A stretch of DNA of 64,000 nt, from assembly GCA_963969395.1 (NCBI GenBank), contig OZ017795.1:21619063-21683062 (forward strand). Direction: 5' to 3'. Shown here in pieces: positions 24,347 to 36,964 of this stretch. The translations under genes and the position numbers were made by a program. The notes beneath the pieces are model-generated. The model made no database searches. It saw only the letters and a list, made by a program, of their open reading frames with translations, and was not told where the DNA came from. Numbering within the stretch: position 1 is the stretch's first letter; each line of letters starts with the position of its first letter. Source of the DNA: Pseudoscleropodium purum (taxonomy: Eukaryota > Streptophyta > Bryopsida > Hypnales > Brachytheciaceae).

Positions 24347-26205
24347 TTAATCCCTAAAGTTCCTTGACTATGTTTTCACCGAAAACATTTTAAAACTGCC
24401 ATTTCTAATACAAATAACAAATTTTAGAAAAGAAAAACATTTTTAGACACATGTAACCATAGGATTTTAGAGTATATTAGTTTTAGAGGATGTGAAAAAA
24501 AATTAAAAAATTTCCACCTTGTAGATTGTAAGATATTAGCATTTAAATTGACAAAAATCTTTTTTTGGGCCTTGCAGAAAATTGAGCAACTATACTTCAC
24601 AAGGACACATTTGTATGAATAAGTGTCTAAAATGATGGTGCTTCTTTGGATTCATTCTTTAACCCCTAAAGTTTCTTGACTATGTTTTCGCCAAAAACAC
24701 TCTAAAATTGCCATTTCTTATACAAGTTTCAAAATTTAGAAAAAAAACCCATCTTTAGACATATGTAACTACAAGATCTTGTAGTATACTAGTTTGAAAA
24801 GATGTGGTAAAAATTTCAAAAATTTCCAGTATGTAGATTGCAAGATATTAGCATTTGAAGTGACAAAAATCATTTTTTTATCCCTACAAAAAACCAGGCA
24901 GCTGAACTTCAGAAGGTCACATTTGTATGAAAAAATATTCAAAATGATTTCAACTCTTTAAATTCATTCTTCAAGGCATGTTGGCTACATGCTTGAAATT
25001 TTTTAGATCATTTGAAATTATACAACATATAGGAAAAAAATAGTAAGTATTTAAGATGTATTATGGTTCAAAATACTAAATTATTAACAATTTATGTATG
25101 GAATTGAAAAATGCCAATCCCAATGGTTGTAATGTTTTAATAAATAATCTTCACCTATTATTTTTATTTTTTTCAAAAATATTGAAACTTGAGTTCAATA
25201 AAGGATTTTAAAGTTTATTTTGGGGTAGAGAATCTTTAACTGCTTCAAACTAAAACACCTCATAACTTTTGACTCATTGATCAAAATGGAATGATTTAAA
25301 GCTTTTCATGTATATATAAATCTAGAAAACCAATTTCAAATTTGGGTTTTTGAAAAAAGTGATTTTTTCAGATCCGCCCGGACTGCCCAAGTTGAGAAAC
25401 AAACTACATATTAGGCGGTAGCTTTTGACTCATATTTCCAAATGTCCTAAAGTTTAGTGTCCATGAAAGATATTCCTTGGTCCACACGTTCTATCAAAAT
25501 TTGGGCCCAAAACATGGAAATCTTTAGTCACACGCACCTGCCCAAATTTTCTATGTTGCCAAAAAATGTAATTTGGTCCTTTAGGGTTTAAAGCAAGTTG
25601 GCTATATACTTGAAATTTTTTAGATAATTTGGAATTGTACAACATATAGGAAATAAATAAATAAGTCAAAAGAAGTAGAAAATGATTCAAAGTACTAAAT
25701 TGTTAAGAATTTAGTTTTAGAATTGAAAAATGTCAATCCCAATGGTTGTAATGTTGGAATAGACAATCTACATCCTATGATTTTATTTTTTTCCTAAAAG
25801 ATGAAAAACTGTCAAATTAAATAAAGTACTTCGGAGTTTATTTTAGAGTAAGGATTTTATAATGATCCACAAGCTAAAACCCTCGTAACTTTCATATCAC
25901 TAATTAAAATGGAATGACTCAAAGCTTCCCATGTGAATATAAATTTAGAGAACCAATTTCAAATTTTAATTTATGAAAAAAGTTTTTTTTTTTCTAATTT
26001 GCCCAAATTGAGAAACAAACTACATATCATACAATATCTTTTTAACCATGTAGTAAAAAATAATGAAGTTTTTTGGCCTTATTGTTATTCCTTGTCCACT
26101 TATTGTGAGAAAATTTCAAAGCAAAAAAATAAAAACTTCATTCGTAGTGAGTTGCCCCAAATAGTTATATTGTCAAAAAATGCAGTTTGGACTTTTATGG
26201 GTTAA
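24347..26205 (+). mobile_element. TTAA element, family 1, host copy E+G (split by copy F)
   Basis: The left piece 24347-24658 starts TTAATCCCTAAAGTTCC and the right piece 25593-26205 ends ACTTTTATGGGTTAA. Removing copy F joins 'ggattcattct' to 'gcaagttgg' across a TTAA, exactly as in copy C at about 19370. The two pieces total 925 bp, the family's full length, which supports the nesting. Confidence 0.85.
24659..25592 (+). mobile_element. TTAA element, family 1, copy F (nested in E+G)
   Basis: It begins TTAACCCCTAAAGTTTC and ends GGTCCTTTAGGGTTTAA. At 934 bp it is the best-defined copy because both borders are set by the interrupted host. Internal order is standard, and no open frame exceeds about 80 codons. 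Confidence 0.9.
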
Positions 26206-27329
26206 CCCTCAATTATCTTGAGAGGATCTTTAGTGACCTTTGGAGGATTTCATGTGGCCTCAAGCATGGAATAAAACATTTTTAACACCCAAATTTTGAT
26301 GAGGAGTCATTTGAATCCATCTTAAATAAATGGTGTTAAACATTGGCATGTGAAAGAAACAGCTTTTTTAAAAACCTCTATCAAAAAACTGCAACCTTTG
26401 CTTCGCCCTTCCTAACTTTTGCACACGGTATCCAAATACCTCGTTTTTCGGTGCGTTGGAACCTCCATTCCCTTCCCAACAACAAAATCAATGCAAAACT
26501 CCACCCATAACCCAAAGTTCTGATTTTTGGGTTGGGTGCCCCACCTCCAAATTTGTTTGTCTGTCTGTCCCAGCCGATCTCATGTGCTGCTGCACGCTGC
26601 TGCAACCCAAAATTCTCTGACCTGGTAATGATTTTGTGCAATGTGGAAACTGACTTGATTAGGACTCCCCCCCACCACCAGCATCCACCTGCACTCAAAG
26701 CAATCGTCACCCCCCCCCCTCGCTCTCGTCGTCCTTTTGAAAGTAAATAAGATGCTCCTGGAAGCTCATGTCAAACTGGCAAAAAGGAGGAAAAGACGTC
26801 TGACAACAAGCATGGCGGAGATATTCGTAATGTGGATGCAGTTTAAGAAGAAGAAGAAGAAAAAATAAAAAAATTGAACTTACCACAAATGATGAAACGA
26901 GATTTGGACGTGGACGATGCAAGTCAGTTTGGCTCAGAAATTATCTGGCTAAATTCAGGAGGAAGCACCCATAACCACCCACGTCCAATACAGGGTGGGT
27001 GGGTGATTTCCAAACCTTAACCAGTTCTCAAGCTTGAAATCTGATTTTTTTTTTTTTTGTCCTTTTCAAAGTTGGGACTAATAAGGTTACGACACGTTAC
27101 CTAAAGAGTAGCGAGCAAGAAACAAAATTGTCTTGAATGATCAAAATTGGAAGACTCTCTGAACATTGTTTTATGGATCAAGAGTCCTTTTTGTCTCTTG
27201 AAATGCACTATAATTTCAAATTTTGGAATATAAATCTGAAAATTTAGAAATCCCCTTGTTTCTTATCTTCCTACATGGGAAAAATATCCACCAACTCATA
27301 CTACGCAAAATCTGCTCCCAAATTGCTTG
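26206..27329. other. intergenic DNA, no supported gene
   Basis: The piece 26380-27030 is less AT-rich than its neighbours and includes a C-rich run near 26710, an AAG-rich run near 26848 and a poly-T near 27041. The overlapping open frames on both strands are low-complexity and unlike any family I know. A short match to the 31.4 kb repeat lies at about 26425-26500. Confidence 0.45.
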
Positions 27330-27954
27330 AAAATACTTATATCTAAAGCAATGCTAAAATCTTCATTTTTATTTATTCATTAAAAAATCCACCATAGGAT
27401 CCTTTAGTTAATCTATTAGACTACATCTCTCTAAAATTTCAAAATAAATAAATTTTATTAATTGGAAGATCATAACACTTGAATTTCACGAAGTATTTTC
27501 AACCCTTCCCAAATGGTTAAGTTTCACCTTTCAAACATTTTATCCAAAAACGTGTACGTTATACAACTCGCATCTCTCATAATATATTGAAGAAATAAGT
27601 TGGGAATATATATTATTATCATTATTATTATTATTTTTTCATATTCTTATTTGGAAAAAATAGTAAGTGGAAAGAAGTAATGTATGATTAAAAAATACTA
27701 AATTCTTAAGAATTTAGTTATAGAATTAAAAAGTTTCAATTCCAATGGTTGTAATGTTGTAATAAACAATCTACATCCTTTGCTTTAATTTAACTATTGG
27801 AAATTGAATTCAAAACAAAATTTCAAAGTTTATTTTGGAATAAAGACTCAATAGCATGCTAGATTAAAACTAAATTATAACTCCTCATAACTTTCATCTC
27901 ATTATTCTAAATAGAATTTTGTCAAAAAATATACTTCAAGGCTTTAGGGGTTAA
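27330..27954 (+). mobile_element. TTAA element fragment H (chimeric left part)
   Basis: The left 330 bp match 18595-18960. The right 300 bp are family 1 interior and end with an intact right terminus GGCTTTAGGGGTTAA. Confidence 0.6.
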
Positions 27955-27973
27955 GGTGATCCAACCTCACTAA

Positions 27974-28160
27974 CATTAGAAGATTTTTGAAGGCATTACA
28001 TGCTCGTGAGTTATCAAGCTATGGGATTTGTAGGAATTGTATTTCTGCAGTGATTGCATAGTAGCAGTATGATGTGGCTGAGGCTCGGCTACATCATTTT
28101 CACAAAAAAAATTCAACTTTGTTTTGCATTTTAAGAATTTGCATTTTAATTTTTTTTCCC
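27974..28160. mobile_element. MULE-type MITE, eroded copy
   Basis: It starts CATTAGAAGATTTTTGAAGG, as in copies at 5942 and 54965, and contains the 'gatgtggctgaggctcggct' segment equivalent to their middle part. The right end is not clear. Confidence 0.4.
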
Positions 28161-28342
28161 ACCAACCGGTTGTTTCCTACACTGCAAGAAAACAACAAGG
28201 AGAACAGACCCTAAATAGGCTATCAAAGCCTTCAAGTGTCCCCTAATGAAAGAAATTGTCTTATGCATGTGCATACTACATAAGTGCACCTAGGTGATCA
28301 AGGATTGTAATTGACTTGGAATTTCCAAGGTCTACATCACCC

Positions 28343-29266
28343 TTAACCCCTAAAGTTCTATAACTATGTTTTCATTGAAAACACTCAAAAACTACCAATT
28401 TTAATACAAGTAACAAATTCTTGAATTTTTTTGGTTACATATAACCATAGGATCTTGTAGTTTGATAACTTGAGAACATGTGGTAAAATTTTCAGAAATT
28501 TCCACCTTGTGGATTGCAAGATATAAGCATTCAAATTTGATGAAATCATTTTTTTGGCCCTACAAAAACAAGGCAGCTGCACTTCACAAGCTCACTTTTC
28601 TACCAAAAAATGTTCAAAACGGTGGTTCTTCTTCGGATTCTTTTTCCTCAACAAGTTGCCTACATTCTTGAAAAATTTCAAATCATTTGGAATTGTACAA
28701 CATATAGGAAAAATAGTTAGTAGAAAATAGTAGAGAATGATTCAAAATACTAAATAGTAAAGAATTAAATTATGGAATTGAAAAATGCCAATCCCAATGG
28801 TTGGAATGTTGTAATAACAAATATCCATCCTACGATTTTATTTATTTTTTAAAATATTGAAAATTGAATAAGACAAAGGACTTTAAAGTTTATTTTAGAG
28901 TAGAAAATCCATAACTACCTGCAAACAAAAAAATCCATAACTTTGATTCATTGATCAAAATAGAATGATTCAAAGATTTTCATGTATATATAATTTTAGA
29001 AAACCAATTTCAAATTTTTATTTCTAAAAAAAATGATTTGTTTAATTTGCCCAAACTACCCATTTACGAAGAAAAACAACAACATATTAGGCTATAACTT
29101 TTTACTCCTATTTTCAAATGTCATAAAAGTTAGTGCATATGAAAGAGATTCCTTGTTTCTACCTTCTTTTAAAATTTGGGTCAAAAATATGGAAATCTCA
29201 AGTCACATGCACCTGCCTAAAATTTTTATGTAGCCAAAAAATGCAGCTTGGTTCTTGAGAGGCTAA
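28343..29266 (+). mobile_element. TTAA element, family 1, copy I
   Basis: It begins TTAACCCCTAAAGTTC. The right end reads CTTGGTTCTTGAGAGGCTAA, a mutated terminus. The full family 1 interior is present in 924 bp. Confidence 0.8.
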
Positions 29267-31397
29267 ATAGGAACACCTTTTGCACTATGTACTTGTACAA
29301 ACACTCACTTCTCAAGTGTATCCTTGATAAAAAGCTACAATATGACAATTTGGTTCTTCAAGATTGTATTTCTATTAGTAGGGTGGAAAAGGTGGTGTAA
29401 GGATTTCAAAATGATTCCTTGTATGGTTGTGAATTGAATTATGGCATACAACAATAATGAAATCACTAATATATTGTTTATGCATGAATGCAATAAATAA
29501 ACTCATCCATATGAAAAATTATACCTATTTGCAATGAAATCTACTACAATAGGATGGAATAAGACCTATTGGTGTGACTTCTAGTGAATATAGTAGCATA
29601 GGATGTTTATAGTGATTTTATTGCAATAAACTTGAACTTAAAATTTAATGATTTTTTATTTAAGATGTCTCTATTTGGTCACTTTGTAAAATGTAACAAT
29701 ACAAAGTTTGGTAGGATTTTAAAAACGTGTGTTATAGAATGGATTTAGAGTATTTGCTTGGGAATGGAATGCAAAAAGTGATGCAACCAATTGAATATCA
29801 AGAAGGCCTCCAAATATTAAAAAAAAATTGTATATGAAAATTAGAATAAATATAGTTGGCATAGTTCATGGTGTTTTGTGAGCTATTTCATTTTTCCTTG
29901 AATATACACATATTGTTGTATTTGTCAACTGGAATTTAACTATTAATTTGTACCATCTTGATTTTTTTCTTATTTTGTATAATGTATTAAAGTAAGTATT
30001 TGTGTGGTCTCTATATATAAGATGTACAATGATATTTGAAGTTTTGTATGTATCACTCTTTAAAGTTCCTAATATGATGATTTTTGAAGTTTTGTTTTTA
30101 CAGTATTGAATATCAAAGTAATATAAATAATGTGTCTTTAGAAATCTTGTCAAGACAAGATTGAAGTTCACTTGAGATATAATAGAAACTTGAGTTTATG
30201 CTTTAACCAAATCAATTAAATTCTTATTCCAAGGGAACAATACCAATGGAAAAAATCTTCATTTAATACACTTGTATATATGCATCGTATATTTGCATAT
30301 ATTTGTTTGTCTACTTTTAAATTTTTTTCTAATTTATCCAAAATTAGCGCACTTGAATAGAGAGAGAGAGAGAGAGAGAGAGACTCATAAAATTGATTAG
30401 TGTTTTCAAGACAAAAATATAGATTGAAGTTCCATTAATCAAGTGCTCCTAAAGAAACAAAATTGGCTATAGATAGGACTCTGCCCTTTTATAGTAAGAA
30501 ATAGATAGTAATGAAATGAAATAAATTATTTGCCCTATAATTTTTTACTTCTTTACAAAATATTTTTTTATTTTTTTATGTACAAAAACACCAAAGTAAA
30601 TATGTAGATTCCAACCATCAAAAGTAAAAGTCCATTTGGTAGTAATTGTAGTATTTAAATTTGATGTGCATCCAACAATGCTCTTTGCAACTAATTTTGT
30701 ACATTGTAGTGCAAATGATTAGAAGGTCTATGTTCATGTCCATACATTATTCAGTGACCTTCATGTTCATTTATAGTGATTAAATCTTTTTTCTTCCCCA
30801 ATGAGGAAATTCTAGACATGAAATCAAATTTTCTAACCTTTCAACCAATAATACATTCTCTCTCTATATAAAAGTTTCTCTTTGATTTTTTTAAAATTTC
30901 AAAGTTAGAAAATGTGTTCTATTATACATCTTTAGATGTCAGTTTATATCTGTATCTAGATTTGAGTCATGTAATATTACAAAATTGTAAGGTTAATTAT
31001 AATAGCTAAACCTTGATTTTATAATCTTAAAAAATGAAACATTCAAATTGCATTTGCAAAAAGGTACACAATAAAATACTATCAAATATTGACATTCTAG
31101 GCAATATCAGTGCAATAAAAGTCATACATTAGTATTGTATGTTATTATTATATATTGTGACATTTGGAGATCCTCCATGTTTGGAATGCAGTGATTCTCA
31201 TACCTTTTGATGTCAACCGTTTTCACATTATTCTAGATTACCTCCTTAAAATGACCACTTGTGCATTGGTACCTTAGGGTTTAGAAGGTAAAACACATTA
31301 CTGTAATGAAGTTGTAATGCAACCATGCAATAAGAAACTACGTCTCTTTTTATGCAAAAATACACAATCTTTCAAAAGAAATCAATCGAGACAACTG
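29267..31397. other. AT-rich intergenic DNA, no gene seen
   Basis: No coding region or element border was recognised. An (AG)n microsatellite lies at 30360-30382. Confidence 0.5.
30359..30382. repeat. (AG)n microsatellite
   Basis: About twelve uninterrupted AG units. Confidence 0.95.
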
Positions 31398-31625
31398 AAG
31401 TGGGCCCTCCCTCTAAATGCGCCATTGATCCTAAGCCACCATCACCACTTTGTGTACATCTCCCAAATCCATTATGTACCTATGTGGAAGAAACTCTTTT
31501 AGAACCAAACTTTGTTCCTTCATAACTTTTGCATATGGTATCCAAATGTTGCATTCTTTGGTGGCTTGGTGCGTTGGAATCTCCTTTCACTTGTCAACAA
31601 GAAAATCAATGAAAATTTGACTATT
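31398..31625 (+). repeat. dispersed repeat, copy 2 (partner at 2.25 kb)
   Basis: Collinear with 2250-2465, with better preserved motifs such as TTTGCATATGGTATCCAAAT and GGTGCGTTGGAATCTCC. There are no terminal repeats and no coding frame. Confidence 0.6.
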
Positions 31626-31894
31626 CTAATAATAGTAACTAAATGGACATAGAAACAAAAAGTAGTGGCTATGGAATATCTACCTTCCATTTTCATCCCA
31701 AAATCAAATATTAGGAATATAGAATTTCAAAGACGAATATACTATACATTTGCTCCTCTGTCATCCTCCGTCTATGCTTTGTCTATTTTGACAAAAATTG
31801 TGGTTATCTCCTAATTTACCTCCTCCATAACTAACTCTTGTCTAAATCTAAGGAAGGAAATTCAAGAGGAAGTAAGGTAGGAAGTCCAAAAAGC

Positions 31895-32180
31895 GCCTAC
31901 CTCTGCAAATGTACACTACATGTACATGTTGGTTATTGTAGCCTTCGGCAATGTACAAACAATGTATATTTTAGGAGGTGGACACTTTTAGAGCCCTATG
32001 CCATATCCACTTCAAAATTGCATAACTAATTTTACAAAGCTCCAAAAAATATGAAACTACTTGGGTTAGATGCCAATTCCACTTGTCTCTCAGGAAAAAT
32101 TTACTAAAAATATTTCAAGAAGTTACACCTCCCCCCAAATCAGTTCTAGCCCTTAAATGGTCAGTTTATGGACCTTCTAC
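31895..32180 (-). mobile_element. hairpin-bearing repeat, copy 1 (inverted partner at 38.5 kb)
   Basis: The reverse complement of this segment is collinear with about 38455-38735. Shared words include 'aacttcttgaaatattttt', 'gacaagtg(g/a)aattggcatcta', 'tttttggagctt' and 'cacctcctaaaat/cacctcctgaaat'. It contains a weaker version of the same central hairpin, with 'atgtacatgt' on one side and 'atgtacaaac' on the other. Confidence 0.65.
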
Positions 32181-32225
32181 CTTCGAGAGGAAGAGACCAA
32201 AGCAGTTGCATAATGGATGAGAGTA

Positions 32226-32799
32226 AGGGCCCTTTCACACTTGCTGCTAAGGGCGCAGTTCCAGTGTGTAGGAATGGAAGTTTGCTGGAGGGTATTCACA
32301 CCACCGGTGACTTGTACTGTCCGAGCCTACGTGTACGCTGAGTTGGCTGCCACAAAAAGCCGTGGTAAAAGCAGGGTGGCGTCCACGTACTTCTGTAACG
32401 ACTGTGTTAGCTGGCTTGCATTAATTCTTAGTAAATCAGGAAGAAAGGTAGATTTCAGAAGGCAATTAGCAGACATAACCAAAGGGAGGCCAGAAGGTTC
32501 TAGTACGTGGAGCCCTCCAGAAATGCTTAAAAAAATCACTGTAACGAATCCGCTAATATCAGTAGCGATGTCCATGCTTCCAACCACACTATGGAGCATG
32601 AGGCTGGGCGAGTCTGAGACGCTCTTCCGCAACAGCTTTGCGATGTCACAAGGCCCAATTCCGGAAAGACACAACAAAAAAAGCAGCGACGTGCCCCGAA
32701 ATCTCCACGGCATTCAATACCGCTCACACTTAGTCCTCTCCCTCCTTGTGTAGCGAACTACATGCGCTCCTTCCTAGCAACAAGTGTGAAAGGACCCTC
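32226..32799. mobile_element. 574 bp TIR DNA transposon, Harbinger-like ends
   Basis: The left end AAGGGCCCTTTCACACTTG and the right end CAAGTGTGAAAGGACCCTC form an inverted repeat of about 25 bp, extended by TGCTA / TAGCA. The body is much more GC-rich than the flanks. It carries a 178-codon plus-strand frame (32217-32753) and an overlapping 128-codon minus-strand frame, neither of which I recognise as a transposase. I could not find a convincing target duplication. It may be a non-autonomous PIF/Harbinger-type or hAT-type element. Confidence 0.65.
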
Positions 32800-34344
32800 G
32801 TTGGGGATGGCCAGCTAAGCTTAAAGTAATGGAAGTCCACTAACTTAATTGAAGTTTTTTCAATTAATTTTGTGGTTAGCTTTGAGACTGATGATGGAGA
32901 CGGAAGTGGGGAATTATTTCCTACTTTCAAAAATTGCATTTGGGAGGGATGCATTTGATGTCAGTCATGGGAGCAATGGCAGCCCACCACTAGCCATGCA
33001 TTTGTGGGATGGACAAACTCTTTAAGGGGGGAGTGGGCCTTGAAAATTGGGAAAAATTGATAAGCAGTTTGCCCCACTTGTGAAATGCATTATGAGCATC
33101 TTCAAATGAGTTTTATTTTGCAGGCAATGGAGGTTGAAACTACATATATATAAAGAGTCATGTTTTGTACTCAACTTTGAAAAAAATTTAGATAAAATCA
33201 AATAAACATAGGATGTATGTTATTTAGGGTTGTTTTACATCTTGAGGCTAGACCAATTTATTGTGTCAAAGGCCAAAATCTTCACTTGTAATTAGACAAA
33301 ATGTTGAAATTGGTCCCAACCCCTGCACACCTACATGTTGGGCCAATTTGGTGGAATGGATTTTTTATTCAAAAAAGACATGATGTGACATGGTTCGAAA
33401 ATCGGAGGCCAATTCTTGATCTATGGGCCAATGCCAAATTTCAATTAAAAAAACTTCTTATATAAAATACTATGTTTTTCAACAAATCCGATCCATTGGA
33501 TTTTGTGCAATTGCCCTCTAGGTGTGAAGTGGCTGTCATAATTTTAGCCCCTCTCTTACTTTTCTAGTTATTTTTTGAATTGGCCTAGCTTTTGGCTTCC
33601 ACGCTTTTGCATGTGGGAAAATTGGCCCCCATTATAATCTTATTCTAATGATAAGTTGAGGATGACCTTCAACCCAAAAGGGACTGAAATTTTGTGCAAT
33701 CAACCTTACAAATGATTGGCCTGGCCTTTAGGTGTAAAGCAGCCTTTATGGCGGCCCTTATTAGATCATTCTCTCACTACTAGGATTTACAATTATCAAT
33801 TTCTCTTTGAATTAAGTTATCAATGATTGGATTTTTTCTTTAATTCAATTCCATCTTCTACTTTCTATTTTTTTAAAGATGAATAAACAAAAAAAGTTGA
33901 TTAATTTTTTTTTATGATTTCAAACCATTTTCCTAAATATATATTAATCACACAAATTATAGGACATACTTATTTTTTCTCCTAGAAATGTTAAAAGGCA
34001 AAATTTCCTCTTTGAGAAGGGTTAAAATGGAAAATCTACTTTTGGAAGTTTAATAGGCACATTGAACTTGCAATTAGTGGCGATTTTCACTCTAAAATTT
34101 TGGAAGGATGTACTTGAACAAGTCGACTAAAAGATCCTAAGGTTGAATTTCTTAAAGAATAAATATATATGATGATTTTACTTTTGGTTTGTTTATAAGA
34201 ATTTTGAAGCAGTTTTGGATCTCAAAACATCACAATGAATTAGGAAAAATTGTAAATCAATGGTCAAGATAACTATATAGCACAGTGTAAAGTTTGGCAC
34301 AAGAACAAGAAAATGAAGATTACTATGAAGTAAATAAAACAAAT
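32800..34344. other. intergenic DNA, no gene seen
   Basis: No coding region, RNA gene or repeat border was recognised. Confidence 0.5.
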
Positions 34345-35238
34345 TTAACCCTTGAAGGATTGATTTTCCTTTTGGGGGATAAATGGGATTTTGGACAAGT
34401 ACCTACAGGCTGAAATTTTCTCTTTATTTTTTTTAAAGATAGGAAAATTGATTAGCTTTGTGGGATTATAATTTTTTTTTCAATCAATGCCTGGGAACAA
34501 AATTTATGCCCAAATAAGCTCAAAACAAAAGACAAGAGTAACAAAAAAAATTTCAAAAATTTTAATTAAAAATTTTAAAAATTATTTTTCCTCATATATT
34601 ATATTTTTTGTATACATGGAAAGTTTTGATTCATTCCATTTGGATTTTTTTCGAGAAAGTTATGGACAATCTTGTTTTTCGAGCGATTAAAGCATCTTCT
34701 TGAAGAAAATAACCTGTAGGATTTATTTCTAAATGCAGTTTTTATAATTTTTCTAAAAAGAAAGTTCCACGTGGTCTATTTTTCTTGCTAGAATAATCTT
34801 ATGATTGGAATTAGTGCATTTCAATTCCATTTTAGAGATATGAATAATTTAGATTTTCCTTCTATCTTGTATCTACTTCTACTTAACAACTTTTTAAAGA
34901 ATAAAAAGAAAATACTTTTTTAATACTTTTAATTTTTTCTAGACTCTCAACTCAATTTTATACCATAATGATTTAAATCTCAAAACTTTGTAGTGCAAAA
35001 AATTTAAGTTGAAAATGTTCAAACTTATTTTTTTCCACTTTAAATGTATATAACATGCAATATGTGCTATCAAAAATTTTGAATTTTTTTTCACACATTC
35101 TCATACTAGTTGGATGTAAGATCCTATGATTAGATGTGTAAAAGAAAACAATTAAAATTCATTTTTTACCTTTTGCTATAGCAATGATAGTTTTGAGTGT
35201 TTTTGGCAAAAAAAAGGCCTTGGTTCTTTAGGGGTTAA
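34345..35238 (+). mobile_element. TTAA element, family 2, copy M
   Basis: The left end is TTAACCCTTGAAGG and the right end is GGTTCTTTAGGGGTTAA. At 894 bp it is collinear with copies J, K and L. The last 150 bp in reverse match the first 150 bp of family 1, linking the two families. Confidence 0.8.
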
Positions 35239-36706
35239 ACAAATTTAATTCAATTAATTGAGGCATGTTTTTAATATGGTGTTTGTATTCTATTGTATAT
35301 TAGGTATTCTATAATTCTTTAGGGTATATCCTATTTTACTCCTTTCATTTATACCTTAAGCGTCATTGCTATTATATATACTTCTTTGACTACAATAAGA
35401 CAAATCGATTTGAAGAAAATTATTGCCTACTCTTTAGTAGCTCATATGAATTTTGTGACTATCGGTATATGATGATAAAATCCAATGTATTTTCTTATCC
35501 AAATGTAGAAAAAAATAATAGTGTATATAGCTTATCTAGTGAAAAATTGCAATGCACTTGGTTTCAATTAATGCACACACACCTCACTAGAAAAATGAGA
35601 GTTGTTGATTCTAAAAAAATAATTTTTCTTCCCCCCCTTTGATACCACTGATTTTGAAAAATAAGGGATATGAATAAGGATATGGGTACGATATGGAATA
35701 TGATATGACATAGATACAAATATGAATATATATAAGAAATATGAATACAAAATACAAGAGCCATTAGTCCATATAGTTAGCTTATACAAGTTGGTTTGCA
35801 AAATATAAGTATGGTTGAAGAGAGGGGATAAAATGAAAATTAATTACATTCTGAATTAATCACAAAATTAATTCAAAATGAGCCATGTGAGTCAATCACT
35901 ATTTGTTTAGAATATAGGTATATACAATGTTATGGGGCAAAAAGTTCTCCAACAACAAAAAAAAAATATCCATATATTTTTATTCTATCCTTTGAGGCAC
36001 TCAATTTTCATAAGTTTTCAACTAAATAAACTTTGAATGACCATTTCCACATAGCTACAAAAATAAAAATAAACCAATTACAATAAAATCACCTTCTTTG
36101 AAACCCATTCTAATAAAAGTGCACTTTTACTTAGGGTATTATAGAACCTTTCTAAAGTAATAACTTCTTTAAAGTAATAGTAATTACCTAGTCCTGGTAT
36201 GGGTCGCATATAAATGTCATTCATGTAATGACCCTCTCTAATGTCATACCCTCTGTAATGTAATATAGTTAGTCATGTCCAGTCCTTATTACTTTGAAGA
36301 GTTTCTATTGTAGTATGGTAGAACCACCCATTCTTTATTATGGATCTACACCCAACATGTAGAGTGTAACCATTTCCAACCAAGGCTGAAACAAATTTCC
36401 AATCATAGTTTGAAATGTGTTTTTTTCTCTTTTTTCAAGATTGGGATTCATATGATAGTGAGCAAGAAAGTGAAAGGTAATAAATGTGAAAGTAGTTCTT
36501 CAATGATTGGAGTTATAAGAGCCTATATATTGGATATGGGTTTAGGAAATTCAATTTAAGGCATAAAATTGCAAATTTTTTACAATGCCTGTGATTTCTA
36601 TTTTCTTATATGGTAGAAAATTTATATTGCCTCATACTACTCTAGAGTATATATGAAATTGTTTAAGTGGTGGACTATGGGTGGTTCTACTATAAGTTGA
36701 ACATCA
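35239..36706. other. AT-rich intergenic DNA, no gene seen
   Basis: No coding region or clear element was recognised. Confidence 0.5.
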
Positions 36707-36964
36707 CATTACAAAAAATTTCATGCCTTGGGAGGGCCGCGAGTTTGGAACTGCTTGCAACTACCCTAGTATAAATAGAGAGGAATTCTGCAATTTTTTA
36801 TTTTTTAATGAATGTTGCTGATGTGCCACGTTAGCACCATGTTAGGTTTTAATATTTTTTTTTTCAAATTTTTTTATTTTTTAACATTTTCTTTTAACTA
36901 CATTGAAGGGCACCGAAAATAGATTTCTTAACGGCCCTCCATAGGGCTCAAATTTTTCCTAATG
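36707..36964. mobile_element. MULE-type MITE, copy 2
   Basis: The left terminus starts CATTACAAAAAATTTCATG and is followed by 'ccttgggagggccgcgag'. The right terminus reads 'acggccctcc' then 'atttttcctaatg', the imperfect complement. It belongs with 5942-6165 and 54965-55233. Confidence 0.6.

Noticed and set aside
26381..26710. 109-codon minus-strand frame
   Set aside because: Low-complexity Gly/Trp-rich translation of a C-rich region, overlapped by another frame on the plus strand.
6453..35238. CCCTAAA words at TTAA element ends read as interstitial telomere repeats
   Set aside because: Each end has only one such word and it belongs to the terminal inverted repeat. There are no tandem TTTAGGG arrays.
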